Source: Lysobacter_L cavernae (lineage in GTDB: Bacteria > Pseudomonadota > Gammaproteobacteria > Xanthomonadales > Xanthomonadaceae). Taken from it: a stretch of 64,000 bases of DNA. The position numbers and the translations under genes are program-made. Within the stretch, counting starts at the first letter, position 1, and each line of letters begins with the position of its first letter. Positions 26,742 through 34,520 of the stretch are shown in pieces. The notes under the pieces were generated by a model. It did not search any database and was not told the origin of the DNA. It saw only the letters and a list, made by a program, of their open reading frames with translations. The DNA lies in assembly GCF_042648505.1 (NCBI RefSeq), contig NZ_JBHRXK010000005.1:124001-188000 (forward strand), read 5' to 3'.

Positions 26742-28364
26742 ATGATGCGCTACGCCCTCTATGTCGCCTGCCTGGTCGCCACGCTGGTCTCGATCTGGCT
26801 GTGCCTGCACGAGCCCGTCTGGTTGTGGGGCGTGGCGGTGTTCGGTGCGTTGTCCGTCCTCGGTACCTGGGATCTGCTGCAGACGCGCAGCACCTTGCGG
26901 CGCAACTACCCGGTGTTGGCGCACTTCCGTTACGGCCTGGAGTCGATCGGCCCGGAGATGCGTCAGTACTTCATCGAGGCCGACACCGCCGAGGTGCCGT
27001 TCTCGCGCCAGCAGCGCGCCCTGGTCTACCAGCGCGCCAAGTCGGTCAACGACGTGCGTCCATTCGGTACCCAGCAGGACGTCTACGGCGTCGATTACGA
27101 ATGGATCAACCATTCGATGCTGCCGGCGCCGCACGGATCGCACGATTTCCGCATCATCATCGGTGCACAGACGGCGCAGCCGTACTCGGCCAGCGTGTTC
27201 AACATCTCGGCAATGAGCTTTGGCTCGCTGTCGGCCAATGCGATCCGCGCGCTCAACCACGGCGCCCGGCTTGGCGGCTTCTACCACGACACCGGCGAAG
27301 GCTCGATCTCGGCCTACCACCGTGAACACGGCGGCGACCTGGTCTGGGAAATCGGCTCGGGCTACTTCGGTTGCCGCAACGACGATGGCAGCTTCAACGC
27401 GGAACGCTTCGCCGCCAATGCGCGCGATCCGCAGGTGAAGATGATCGAGATCAAGCTGTCGCAGGGTGCCAAGCCCGGCCACGGTGGCGTGCTGCCGGCA
27501 GCCAAGGTCAGCGCCGAAATCGCTGCGACGCGCGGTGTGCCGATGGGCGTGGATTGCGTATCACCGGCACGACACGGCGCCTTCGATACGCCGCGGGGCC
27601 TGCTCGAGTTCGTGGCGCAGCTGCGCGAGTTGTCCGGTGGCAAGCCAGTCGGGTTCAAGCTCGCGATCGGGCATCCGTGGGAATGGTTCGGTATCGCCAA
27701 GGCGATGCAGGAGAGCGGGCTGCTGCCGGATTTCATCGTCGTCGACGGTGCCGAAGGCGGTACCGGTGCGTCGCCGGCCGAGTTCATCGATCACGTCGGC
27801 GTGCCGATGCACGAGGCCTTGATGCTGGTGCACAACACCCTGGTCGGACTGGAATTGCGCGAGCGCATCCGCATCGGCGCCGCCGGTCGCATCACCAGTG
27901 CATTCGACATCGCGCGCACCCTGGCGATGGGCGCTGACTGGTGCAACGCCGCACGCGGCTACATGTTTGCACTGGGCTGTATCCAGGCGCAGAGCTGCCA
28001 CACCGACCGCTGTCCGACCGGCATCGCGACCCAGGACCCGAGGCGCTGGCAGCACCTTGATGTGCCGGATAAGGCCACGCGCGTGTTCAAGTTCCACGAG
28101 AACACGCTCAAGGCCCTGCGCGACCTGTTGTGCGCGGCGGGGTTGGAGCACCCGCAGCAACTGGGGCCCGAGCACATCCTGCGTCGGGTGTCGCCGACCG
28201 AGGTGCGCTCGCTGGCGGCGCTGTACAACTTTCTCGCGCCGGGCGACCTGCTCGGCAAGATCCCCGGGCACGCCGTATTTCAGGCCTTCTGGGCCAACGC
28301 GCGCAGCGACAGCTTCGCCGCACCGGCGATGGTGCAGTCGATACGGGGCAGCAAGGCGTTCTGA
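26742..28364 (+). CDS. FMN-binding glutamate synthase family protein
   Basis: The 540-residue protein has a short N-terminal membrane segment (YALYVACLVATLVSIWL and WLWGVAVFGALSVL) followed by a GltB-central-domain-like flavin barrel. FNISAMSFGSLSANAIRAL, GEGSISAYH, VDGAEGGTGASP and the Cys-rich CIQAQSCHTDRCPTGIATQ are all present. It lacks the glutaminase domain of real glutamate synthase, so it is not a full GltB; these stand-alone proteins are oxidoreductases of uncertain substrate. Two adjacent ATGs (26742, 26745) can start it. Confidence 0.85.
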   Translation: MMRYALYVACLVATLVSIWLCLHEPVWLWGVAVFGALSVLGTWDLLQTRSTLRRNYPVLAHFRYGLESIGPEMRQYFIEADTAEVPFSRQQRALVYQRAKSVNDVRPFGTQQDVYGVDYEWINHSMLPAPHGSHDFRIIIGAQTAQPYSASVFNISAMSFGSLSANAIRALNHGARLGGFYHDTGEGSISAYHREHGGDLVWEIGSGYFGCRNDDGSFNAERFAANARDPQVKMIEIKLSQGAKPGHGGVLPAAKVSAEIAATRGVPMGVDCVSPARHGAFDTPRGLLEFVAQLRELSGGKPVGFKLAIGHPWEWFGIAKAMQESGLLPDFIVVDGAEGGTGASPAEFIDHVGVPMHEALMLVHNTLVGLELRERIRIGAAGRITSAFDIARTLAMGADWCNAARGYMFALGCIQAQSCHTDRCPTGIATQDPRRWQHLDVPDKATRVFKFHENTLKALRDLLCAAGLEHPQQLGPEHILRRVSPTEVRSLAALYNFLAPGDLLGKIPGHAVFQAFWANARSDSFAAPAMVQSIRGSKAF

Positions 28365-28373
28365 GGCAGTGCC

Positions 28374-28475
28374 TCAGTCGACCTGTTCGAGTACACGTTC
28401 GGGCGGGCGGCCGATCACGGCGCGGTCACGGTGGACGAAACTCGGGCGTTCGATCAAGTGCGGGTTGCGCTGGAG
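28374..28475 (-). pseudogene. Remnant of an ArsC-family arsenate reductase (C-terminal end only)
   Basis: On the minus strand the last 33 codons before a stop read like the C-terminus of ArsC: NPHLIERPSFVHRDRAVIGR followed by PPERVLEQVD. The family ends with 'NP.LIERP.vv....a.iGRPpe.vle'. Upstream the frame has no further ArsC sequence and runs into the tRNA-Val terminator. The catalytic Cys region is missing, so this is a decayed fragment, not a working gene. Confidence 0.75.
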
Positions 28476-28518
28476 GCGGGTGCGGTTCACCGAGGGCCCC
28501 TCGTCTGACGCCGCACCG

Positions 28519-28555
28519 TCGCAGAAAAGCAAAAAGCCGGCTTGCGCCGGCCTTT
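28519..28555 (-). terminator. Terminator after tRNA-Val (minus strand)
   Basis: On the minus strand AAGGCCGGC, a GCAA loop and GCCGGCTT form a hairpin that runs into TTTGCTTTTC. It lies 10 bases past the CCA end of tRNA-Val. Confidence 0.8.
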
Positions 28556-28564
28556 GCCTGGATC

Positions 28565-28639
28565 TGGTGGGCGGTACAAGTTTCGAACTTGTGACCCTCG
28601 CCGTGTGAAAGCGATGCTCTACCGCTGAGCTAACCGCCC
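28565..28639 (-). tRNA. tRNA-Val (CAC)
   Basis: The 75-base cloverleaf on the minus strand has acceptor arms GGGCGGT/ACCGCCC, anticodon stem TCGCT/GGCGA, anticodon CAC (plus-strand 28605-28607), T-loop TTCGAAA and an encoded CCA. It is a stand-alone gene with its own promoter and terminator. Confidence 0.96.
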
Positions 28640-28658
28640 AAATCCTGTTGGGCCGCAA

Positions 28659-28687
28659 AGTTTAAGGGGGCAATTCGATTCAGGCAA
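28659..28687 (-). promoter_or_regulatory. Predicted promoter of tRNA-Val
   Basis: On the minus strand TTGCCT (28687-28682) and TAAACT (28664-28659) are spaced by 17 bases. Transcription would begin about a dozen bases before the mature tRNA. Each box matches four of six consensus bases. Confidence 0.5.
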
Positions 28688-28723
28688 GCGTGTTCGGTTC
28701 AGGCAGCGCTGTGTCGAGCCGGT

Positions 28724-29578
28724 TCATTCCAGTTGCGAGCGGGCATAGGCCGCATCCAGCGCCTCCATGGCGTCGACCGGCTTCAGCTTGGCGGCCTTTT
28801 CGTAGGCCGCCGCCGCTGCGTCCTCCTGCTTGTCGCCGTGCAGCAGCATCAGCACGTTGCCGTGCTCGATATGGGCGATCGGCGAATCCGGGGTCAGCTT
28901 GAGCGCGGTCTTGATGTGCTTCTCGGCCTCGGCCGCCTTGGCGCCGTAGGTCAGGCCGCCGATCATGCTGCCGACCTTGCCGATGATCTCGGCGTGGTAC
29001 AGCGCCATCGCGGTATGGGCCTCGGCGTGCTTGGGGGCCAGTTGCAGCGCAGTGTCGAGCGCGCCGCGCACCTTGCCGGCGATGCCGGCCTTGAGCGCCT
29101 TGGCGATGCTCAGGCCCTGGCTGTAACGGCCCAGCGCGAAGGCGTGGCGGTAGTGGCTGTTGGCCTCGTCGGGCAAAGCCTTGACCGCGCCCTCGGCCAG
29201 CTTGGCCGCCTGCTCGAAGCGCTTGAGCTTTTCGGCATCGTCGTCGACCAGGTAGGTGGCGTGGATGCCGAGCGCCTTGACCGCGACCGAAGCCCCGACT
29301 GGGCCGAGTGCCTCGCCGGCGTCGAACGCGGCCTTGAAGTCGCCGCGGTGGAACGCGCGCCAGGCCTCCTGCAGGTCGGCGGACAGTGTTTCGGCATCGA
29401 CTCCCTTCGGCGCAGCCTTGCCGGCGGCGGCGATCAGGGCGGCGGCGTGCTTGCCGTCGGGGTAGGGCTCGGTGTCGCCGGCATGCAGTTTCGGCCAGGC
29501 TTTCTTCAGGGCTTCGCCGGGATAGGCGTAGCCCTTGGCATCGTGCGGGAATGCGGCCCAGCTGGATTTCGCAGCCAT
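28724..29578 (-). CDS. TPR-like helical repeat protein of unknown function
   Basis: The 284-residue protein starts MAAKSSWAAFPHDAKGYAY and has no signal peptide. It is almost entirely alpha-helical with TPR-like units: ALDTALQLAPKHAEAHTAMA near 173, then HIKTALKLTPDSPIAHIEHG near 223, then AYEKAAKLKPVDAMEALDAA near the end. TPR proteins are scaffolds for protein contacts. The true start is taken at plus-strand 29578; the frame continues upstream without recognisable sequence. Its divergent neighbour is a small basic phasin-like gene. I do not recognise a specific function. Confidence 0.7.
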   Translation of the reverse strand: MAAKSSWAAFPHDAKGYAYPGEALKKAWPKLHAGDTEPYPDGKHAAALIAAAGKAAPKGVDAETLSADLQEAWRAFHRGDFKAAFDAGEALGPVGASVAVKALGIHATYLVDDDAEKLKRFEQAAKLAEGAVKALPDEANSHYRHAFALGRYSQGLSIAKALKAGIAGKVRGALDTALQLAPKHAEAHTAMALYHAEIIGKVGSMIGGLTYGAKAAEAEKHIKTALKLTPDSPIAHIEHGNVLMLLHGDKQEDAAAAAYEKAAKLKPVDAMEALDAAYARSQLE

Positions 29579-29717
29579 ATGCGGTCCTTGTCGGCAGGTC
29601 GGAGCCGCAGCATCCCGCCGCAGCTTGGCACTGGCAAGAGGTAGTGTGTTTGCTCGATCGACGGTCGACACAGTGGCCCACGGAAACCGGCCGCCCGGGC
29701 CGGTCAGCGGAGCAAAC

Positions 29718-30038
29718 ATGGCAGCGGTGAAACGCACATCCCGCGCAGCAAACGGGACCACGCTGCGCCACCTCTGGCTCGCCAGCCTCGGCCTGGCCGT
29801 GATGGCGCGGCGCGAGGCCTTGGCCGCGGGCGTTCAGGTCATCGGGCACGCCGATGCCCTGCAGCGCCGCGTGCGCGGCCAGGTCGAACCCAGGGTCGTG
29901 CAGTTCAGTGCCGAGGTCGAGGCGCGACTGGCGCCGGTGCTCGAAAAGCTGGGCCTCAAGCCGGCCAAGGCCAAGCGCCCGCAGCGGGTGACGCGCAAGG
30001 TCGCCAAGCCGGTCAGGCGGGCCGCGCGCAAGCCCTGA
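29718..30038 (+). CDS. Small basic protein, possibly phasin-like
   Basis: The 106-residue product begins MAAVKRTSRAANG, has a segment LRHLWLASLGLAVMARREAL resembling the conserved QxWLAGxGAxxxAxxEG helix of PhaI-type phasins, then a helical region and a Lys/Arg/Ala-rich C-terminal tail (KAKRPQRVTRKVAKPVRRAA). The similarity to the phasin at 34.5-35.1 kb is short and seen only by eye, so the assignment is tentative; a nucleoid-associated role for the basic tail is another possibility. Confidence 0.5.
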   Translation: MAAVKRTSRAANGTTLRHLWLASLGLAVMARREALAAGVQVIGHADALQRRVRGQVEPRVVQFSAEVEARLAPVLEKLGLKPAKAKRPQRVTRKVAKPVRRAARKP

Positions 30039-30070
30039 ATCTTCATTCCATCGTCAGTGGAAAGGAAACG

Positions 30071-30096
30071 CAACGCCCCGCGCAAACGGGGCGTTG
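30071..30096. terminator. Hairpin between convergent genes
   Basis: CAACGCCCCG (30071-30080) and CGGGGCGTTG (30087-30096) make a perfect 10-bp stem with a CGCAAA loop. It lies between the phasin-like gene and the convergent TetR gene, and the T-content of the tail is modest on both sides. Confidence 0.65.
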
Positions 30097-30112
30097 TCGT
30101 TGCGGCGTCGGA

Positions 30113-30739
30113 TCAGTCGAGGTAGGCGCGGGTGAGGGTGTTGAGGTGCACCCGTTCGACGTCGCGCAGGAACGGCGCCAGCAGCATCATCACCTGGACG
30201 ATGCCGGCTCGGATCGCGGCATGCTCGTCCTTGTCGCCACGCGCGGCGGCGTAGTTGAGCCAGAACGTGGCGATGACCAGGACGTTGGTGGCGGTCGCGG
30301 CCAGCTCGTCCTTGGAAGCGCGCATCACCCCGGCCCGCGACAGGCCCTGCATCACCGTGTGGGCCTGCTCGTCGGCGCGCCTGAGGATGCGCGCGAAACG
30401 CAGGCGCAGGCGACGGTTGCGGCTGAGGATCTCGACCAGGTCACGGTGCAGGAAGCGGTAATCCCAGATGCACTCGAACACCAGGTGCAACTGCAGCCAG
30501 ATGTCCTCGAGCCCAGGCAGGCGCCCCTGCGGCGCGGCGAGCGCGACGTCCATGCGCTCTTCGAAGCGCGCGAACAACTGCTCGATGATGTCGTCCTTGT
30601 TGCGGAAGTGGTAGTACAGATTGCCGGGGCTGATCTCCAGCTCGTCGGCGATGTGGTTGGTGGTGACGTTGGGCTCGCCCTGCGCGTTGAACATGGTCAA
30701 CGCGGCATCGAGGATGCGCTGTCGGGTCTGCTTCGCCAT
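30113..30739 (-). CDS. TetR family transcriptional regulator
   Basis: The 208-residue protein has an N-terminal TetR helix-turn-helix: RQRILDAALTMFNAQGEPNV, then ITTNHIADELEI-like helices (TTNHIADELEISPGNLYYHF) at residues 26-45. The C-terminal ligand domain resembles the TetR_C type found in regulators of lipid genes (DIWLQLHLVFECIWDYRFLH). It lies immediately downstream of the acyl-CoA-binding protein gene on the same strand and near the fatty acyl-CoA reductase, so an acyl-CoA ligand is a reasonable guess. Confidence 0.9.
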   Translation of the reverse strand: MAKQTRQRILDAALTMFNAQGEPNVTTNHIADELEISPGNLYYHFRNKDDIIEQLFARFEERMDVALAAPQGRLPGLEDIWLQLHLVFECIWDYRFLHRDLVEILSRNRRLRLRFARILRRADEQAHTVMQGLSRAGVMRASKDELAATATNVLVIATFWLNYAAARGDKDEHAAIRAGIVQVMMLLAPFLRDVERVHLNTLTRAYLD

Positions 30740-30774
30740 GGGTTCAGTTCACCGAACGGCCCGCCGCCCGCGGC

Positions 30775-31047
30775 TCAGCCGCGCAGCTTCTTGACCAGGT
30801 CGATGTACTTCTGCCGGGCTTCGGCCTGGTCGGTGCCCTTGAGCTTGACCCAGGCCTCGTACTTGGCGGTGCCGACAAAATCGAAGAAACCGGGCTTGGC
30901 GCCACTGACGTCACCCTCCGCGCCCTGCTTGTAGAGCGCGTACAGACGCAGCAGGGTGTCGTTGTCGGGGCGCTCGGACAGTGACTTGACGTCCTTTGCG
31001 GCTTGCTCGAATGCCTGCTGCAAATCAGCGTTACGCAGATCGGACAT
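30775..31047 (-). CDS. Acyl-CoA-binding protein
   Basis: The 90-residue protein is an almost textbook ACBP four-helix bundle: ADLQQAFEQAAKDVKSLSER, then LRLYALYKQGAEGDV with the Tyr-Lys pair that contacts CoA, then KYEAWVKLKGTDQAEARQKY ending IDLVKKLRG. It binds long-chain acyl-CoA in the cytoplasm and buffers or delivers it to enzymes. ATG at plus-strand 31047 is used rather than an upstream start. Its divergent neighbour, 152 bp away, encodes a fatty acyl-CoA reductase-like enzyme. Confidence 0.93.
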   Translation of the reverse strand: MSDLRNADLQQAFEQAAKDVKSLSERPDNDTLLRLYALYKQGAEGDVSGAKPGFFDFVGTAKYEAWVKLKGTDQAEARQKYIDLVKKLRG

Positions 31048-31199
31048 GGTGGCGCCCCTCCCGGCGGCCAAGATGGTGACGGCATTACCGCACGCGCTGT
31101 TGGGGTGGTCAATACGAGGGAATTGTTCGACGGCACCGGCTCTGGCAACGTAGCGGCATACACCGCAGCGGCGGTCGACTCGGATCCAGGGAGAAGGGC

Positions 31200-33188
31200 A
31201 TGAGTTATTTCGTCACCGGCGCGACCGGTTTCATCGGCCGCTATCTGGTCAGCAACCTGCTCAAGCGCAAGGGCACTGTTTACGTGCTGGTGCGCAAGGA
31301 CTCGCACAAGAAGCTCGACGCCATCGCCAAACGGATGGGCTGGGACAGCAAGCGTGTGGTGCTGGTCGACGGCGACATGACCAAGCCCAAGTGCGGCGTC
31401 AGCGCCGCCCAGCTGCGTGCCCTCGATGGCAAGGTCAGGCATTTCTTCCACCTGGCCGCGATCTACGACCTGACTGCCAAACCGGAAGCCCAGCGCGCCG
31501 CCAACATCGACGGCACCCAGCACGCCCTCGACCTGGCGGCGACGATCAAGGCAGGCACCTTCCACCACACCAGTTCGATCGCCGCCGCCGGCCTGTACCC
31601 GGGCGTGTTCCGTGAGGACATGTTTGACGAGGCCGAGGGCCTGGATGATCCCTATCTGCGCACCAAGCACGATTCCGAGGGGCTGGTGCGCAGGGAGAAG
31701 CGCCTGAAATGGCGCATTTATCGTCCGGGCATGGTGGTCGGCCATTCGCAGACCGGCGAGATGGACAAGATCGACGGTCCGTACTACTTCTTCACCTTCC
31801 TCAAGAAGCTGCGCGAAATGCTGCCGCCATGGATGCCGACGCTCGGCATCGAGGGCGGGCGCATCAACGTGGTGCCGGTCGATTTCGTGGTCGATGCGAT
31901 GGACCACATCGCCCACAAGCCCAAGCTCGACGGCCATTGCTTCCATCTGACCGATCCCGAGCCGCAGCGCGTCGGCGAGGTGCTCAACACGTTTGCCCGT
32001 GCCGGCCATGCGCCGGAGATGACCATGCGCATCGACGCGCGCATGTTCGCCTTCGTGCCCAGCGGCGTGCGTGGCGCGGTCGGTAACCTGCCGCCGGTGC
32101 GGCGCTTCATCGGCATGCTGCTGCGCGACTTCAAGATTCCCAAGGAAACCCTGAAGTTCATCACCTATCCCACGCGCTTCGACAACCGCGAGGCCGAGCG
32201 CGCCCTGCGCGGCAGCGGCATCAAGGTACCGGCCCTCGACACGTACGCCTGGCGGCTGTGGGACTACTGGGAGCGCCACCTCGACCCGGACCTGTTCGTC
32301 GACCGCACACTCAAGGGCAAGGTGCGCAACAAGGTGGTTGTGATCACCGGCGGCTCGTCGGGCATCGGCTTGGCAACGGCGGAGAAGGTGTCCGCGGCCG
32401 GCGCGATCACGATCATCGTTGCCCGCGGCGAGGGCGACCTGTTCAAGGCACGTGACGCGATGAATGCCAGCGGCGGCAAGGTCTTCGCCTACACGGCGGA
32501 CCTGTCCGACATGGCCGACTGCGATCGCCTGGTGAAGCAGATTCTCGACGAACACGGTCACGTTGACATCCTGGTCAACAACGCCGGCCGTTCGATCCGC
32601 CGTTCGATCGAACTCAGCTACGACCGCTTCCACGACTTCGAACGCACCATGCAGCTCAACTACTTCGGCAGCCTGCGCCTGATCATGGGCTTCATGCCGA
32701 GGATGACCGAGCGCCGCAAGGGCCACATCATCAACATCAGCTCGATCGGCGTGCTGGCCAATTCGCCGCGGTTCTCGGCCTATGTCGCCTCGAAGGCGGC
32801 GCTGGATGCGTTCAGCCGTTGCGCGCAGGGCGAGTTGTCGGGCAAGGGCATCAGCTTCACCACGATCAACATGCCGCTGGTGAAGACGCCGATGATCGCG
32901 CCGACCAAGATGTACGACAGCGTGCCGACGCTGACCCCGGACGAGGCCGCCGACCTGCTGGTGAAGGGCATCATCGAGCGGCCCAGCCGCATCGCCACGC
33001 GCCTGGGCATCTTTGCCTCGGTGGTCAACGCGCTGGCGCCGAAGGCCTACGAGGTGGTGATGAACACCGCGTTCGAGCTGTTCCCGGATTCGGCTGCGGC
33101 CAAGGGCGACAAGAAGGCGATCAAGGAAGAGCACGCCAGCAACGAGCAGATCGCCTTTGCCGCGCTGATGCGGGGCGTGCACTGGTAG
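31200..33188 (+). CDS. Two-domain NAD(P)-dependent reductase, probably alcohol-forming fatty acyl-CoA reductase
   Basis: The 662-residue fusion has an N-terminal extended Rossmann domain (TGATGFIGRYL at 6-16, Ser pair in TSSIAAAG near 123, active-site YLRTK at about 152-156) and a C-terminal classical SDR domain (TGGSSGIG near 383, NNAG near 460, SSIG, and YVASK near 527). This order and length match the Marinobacter-type fatty acyl-CoA reductases of about 660 residues, which reduce acyl-CoA to aldehyde and then to fatty alcohol. Function is inferred from architecture plus the divergent acyl-CoA-binding protein gene. A GGGAGAAGG ribosome site precedes ATG 31200. Confidence 0.75.
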   Translation: MSYFVTGATGFIGRYLVSNLLKRKGTVYVLVRKDSHKKLDAIAKRMGWDSKRVVLVDGDMTKPKCGVSAAQLRALDGKVRHFFHLAAIYDLTAKPEAQRAANIDGTQHALDLAATIKAGTFHHTSSIAAAGLYPGVFREDMFDEAEGLDDPYLRTKHDSEGLVRREKRLKWRIYRPGMVVGHSQTGEMDKIDGPYYFFTFLKKLREMLPPWMPTLGIEGGRINVVPVDFVVDAMDHIAHKPKLDGHCFHLTDPEPQRVGEVLNTFARAGHAPEMTMRIDARMFAFVPSGVRGAVGNLPPVRRFIGMLLRDFKIPKETLKFITYPTRFDNREAERALRGSGIKVPALDTYAWRLWDYWERHLDPDLFVDRTLKGKVRNKVVVITGGSSGIGLATAEKVSAAGAITIIVARGEGDLFKARDAMNASGGKVFAYTADLSDMADCDRLVKQILDEHGHVDILVNNAGRSIRRSIELSYDRFHDFERTMQLNYFGSLRLIMGFMPRMTERRKGHIINISSIGVLANSPRFSAYVASKAALDAFSRCAQGELSGKGISFTTINMPLVKTPMIAPTKMYDSVPTLTPDEAADLLVKGIIERPSRIATRLGIFASVVNALAPKAYEVVMNTAFELFPDSAAAKGDKKAIKEEHASNEQIAFAALMRGVHW

Positions 33189-33218
33189 GCGCAGGCGTCA
33201 GGCAGCCCGCGCCCTTTC

Positions 33219-33245
33219 GCCTGCAAAGCGACGAGCTTTGCGGGC
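33219..33245. terminator. Hairpin between convergent genes
   Basis: GCCTGCAAAGC (33219-33229) pairs with GCTTTGCGGGC (33235-33245) with one T-G wobble and a GACGA loop. There is no T tract, so termination is uncertain. It sits between the reductase and the Mrr-like membrane protein gene. Confidence 0.4.
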
Positions 33246-33285
33246 ATCACTCAATAGGCCAGTCGCCCAAGCTGGTGTATCGCGC

Positions 33286-34245
33286 TCAATAACTGCGGCA
33301 TTGCAGGAACCGCACCGTGCGCCCGCTGCCCGGCGGCGGTTGCAGCTGCAGGCGCGAGACGCGCAGGGAGTCGTAGCTGCCGAGGATGGCGCAGATCGGT
33401 TGCACCGGATCGGGGCTGTCGTCGTCGCGCTGGTGCACCAGCAGGGTCGACTGGGTCGACCAGAGCGCGCGTTCGATCCCGGGCAGCGCACCCACCGTGC
33501 GGATGACCTCACTGCGCTCGAACTGCTCGCGGTTCGGGTCGGCCGGTGCCGGTGCGGTCAAGGCCGTGTCGGCGACCGAGGGAGCGGCGCTGGGCGGCTG
33601 CACAGTCGTCGTGGTCGCCGGCGCGACCGGGGCCTGAGCGTCCGCGTCCTGCAACAGGGGCAGCAGCAGGCCGGCGCCCACGCCGAGCACGACGGCCGCG
33701 ACCCAGACCAGGCCGGTCTCGCGCATGCTGCGCTTGCGCGCGCTGGCCGTGAGGTCTTCGTGCAGGGAGGGGGGGAGCAGGGGGCTGACCAGCGCCCACA
33801 GCCCGCTGCCGTCATAGAGGTCGATTGCGGTCGCGGCCTTGCGTGCCTGCGGCTCGATCCGGCCAGGCGTGGCCAGGATGCCGCCGGCCGCGTTGTGGAA
33901 ACGCACGGCGTCAGCCAGTTCCAGCACCGTGGCTTGGCCGACGCGGTAGTTCATGCCGCCCTGCTTGCAGGCCAGTAGCCAAGGGCGACCATCGCGAAGC
34001 AGGCGCAGCTCGGCCTGCGACCCGCGTTCGACGGTCTGCTCGATGGATTCGGCGGTGTAGCCTTTTGCCTGCAGCGCCTCGATCACCAGACGCGCCAATT
34101 CGCGCCAACGCATCGCGGACAGGGCGGCAACGCCGGCCGCGGTCTCGGCCTGGCGCCGGCGGATCAACCACAGGTAGGCCGTGAACAATCCACCCAGCAA
34201 CACGGTGACGGCGGTCGCGATCAGTACGGAAAAACCAGTCGACAT
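33286..34245 (-). CDS. Membrane protein with an Mrr-like restriction endonuclease fold
   Basis: The 319-residue protein has an N-terminal helix (FSVLIATAVTVLLGGLFTAYL), a cytoplasmic domain (about 45-165) resembling Mrr-type PD-(D/E)XK folds, a second helix (TGLVWVAAVVLGVGAGLLLP near 180) and a Pro/Ala/Thr-rich linker to a small C-terminal domain. In the fold, the sequence RPWLLACKQGGMNYRVGQ has the usual Lys but Ala where the acidic residue of the ExK/QxK motif is expected, so nuclease activity is doubtful. No methylase is nearby. A role in envelope stress or DNA defence cannot be told. Confidence 0.65.
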   Translation of the reverse strand: MSTGFSVLIATAVTVLLGGLFTAYLWLIRRRQAETAAGVAALSAMRWRELARLVIEALQAKGYTAESIEQTVERGSQAELRLLRDGRPWLLACKQGGMNYRVGQATVLELADAVRFHNAAGGILATPGRIEPQARKAATAIDLYDGSGLWALVSPLLPPSLHEDLTASARKRSMRETGLVWVAAVVLGVGAGLLLPLLQDADAQAPVAPATTTTVQPPSAAPSVADTALTAPAPADPNREQFERSEVIRTVGALPGIERALWSTQSTLLVHQRDDDSPDPVQPICAILGSYDSLRVSRLQLQPPPGSGRTVRFLQCRSY

Positions 34246-34392
34246 GCACGGCTCGAAGCGTTTTGGGACGGCGACTATACGTCAGCCGTGCCTTCGCTCC
34301 CGTGGCATCGATCACGGGCCGAAATCCGCACAGTGGCAACGTGTCGAGTCTTCCGGCACGGGCACGCTCAGCGGCGGAAATCAGGCATAAGA

Positions 34393-34454
34393 AAGCCCGC
34401 CAGTCCGAAACCGTAAGGGGAGGGGAGCATACGGAAGCGCGGACTGGCGGGCTT
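34393..34454 (-). terminator. Long structured hairpin downstream of the phasin gene (terminator or small-RNA 3' end)
   Basis: On the minus strand AAGCCCGCCAGTCCG (34454-34440) pairs perfectly with its complement (34407-34393) over 15 bp. Inside, CCGTA/TACGG adds a 5-bp stem, and the apical loop is TGCTCCCCTCCCCT. The stem runs into TTTCTTATG. This is more structure than a plain terminator needs. It lies about 65 bp past the phasin stop and 148 bp before the start of the Mrr-like gene on the same strand. Confidence 0.6.
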
Positions 34455-34460
34455 GTGACG

Positions 34461-34481
34461 CGCGTGGCACGCGGCCACGCG
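34461..34481 (-). other. Second hairpin next to the structured element
   Basis: CGCGTGGC and GCCACGCG form an 8-bp perfect stem with a 5-base loop, 6 bases from the longer hairpin at 34393-34454. Together they make a compact two-hairpin RNA on the minus strand. This region, 34246-34520, holds no gene. Confidence 0.45.
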
Positions 34482-34520
34482 ATGGATCGACTGCTTTGGA
34501 CCGAGGTACTTTCTGCGGCG

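Noticed and set aside
26742..28364. Glutamate synthase large subunit
   Set aside because: It lacks the N-terminal glutaminase domain and the C-terminal GXGXG domain; only the central flavin barrel is present.
28374..28658. A 94-codon ORF on the minus strand spanning tRNA-Val
   Set aside because: Most of it is translation of the tRNA and its terminator; only the last 33 codons resemble a protein (ArsC), so it is listed as a remnant.
30744..33182. An 812-codon open frame on the minus strand opposite the acyl-CoA reductase gene
   Set aside because: Same composition bias; the plus-strand frame has two complete SDR domains. The tail also overlaps the ACBP gene in another frame.
33286..34245. A restriction-modification system
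   Set aside because: No methyltransferase or specificity gene is adjacent, and the catalytic motif looks degraded.
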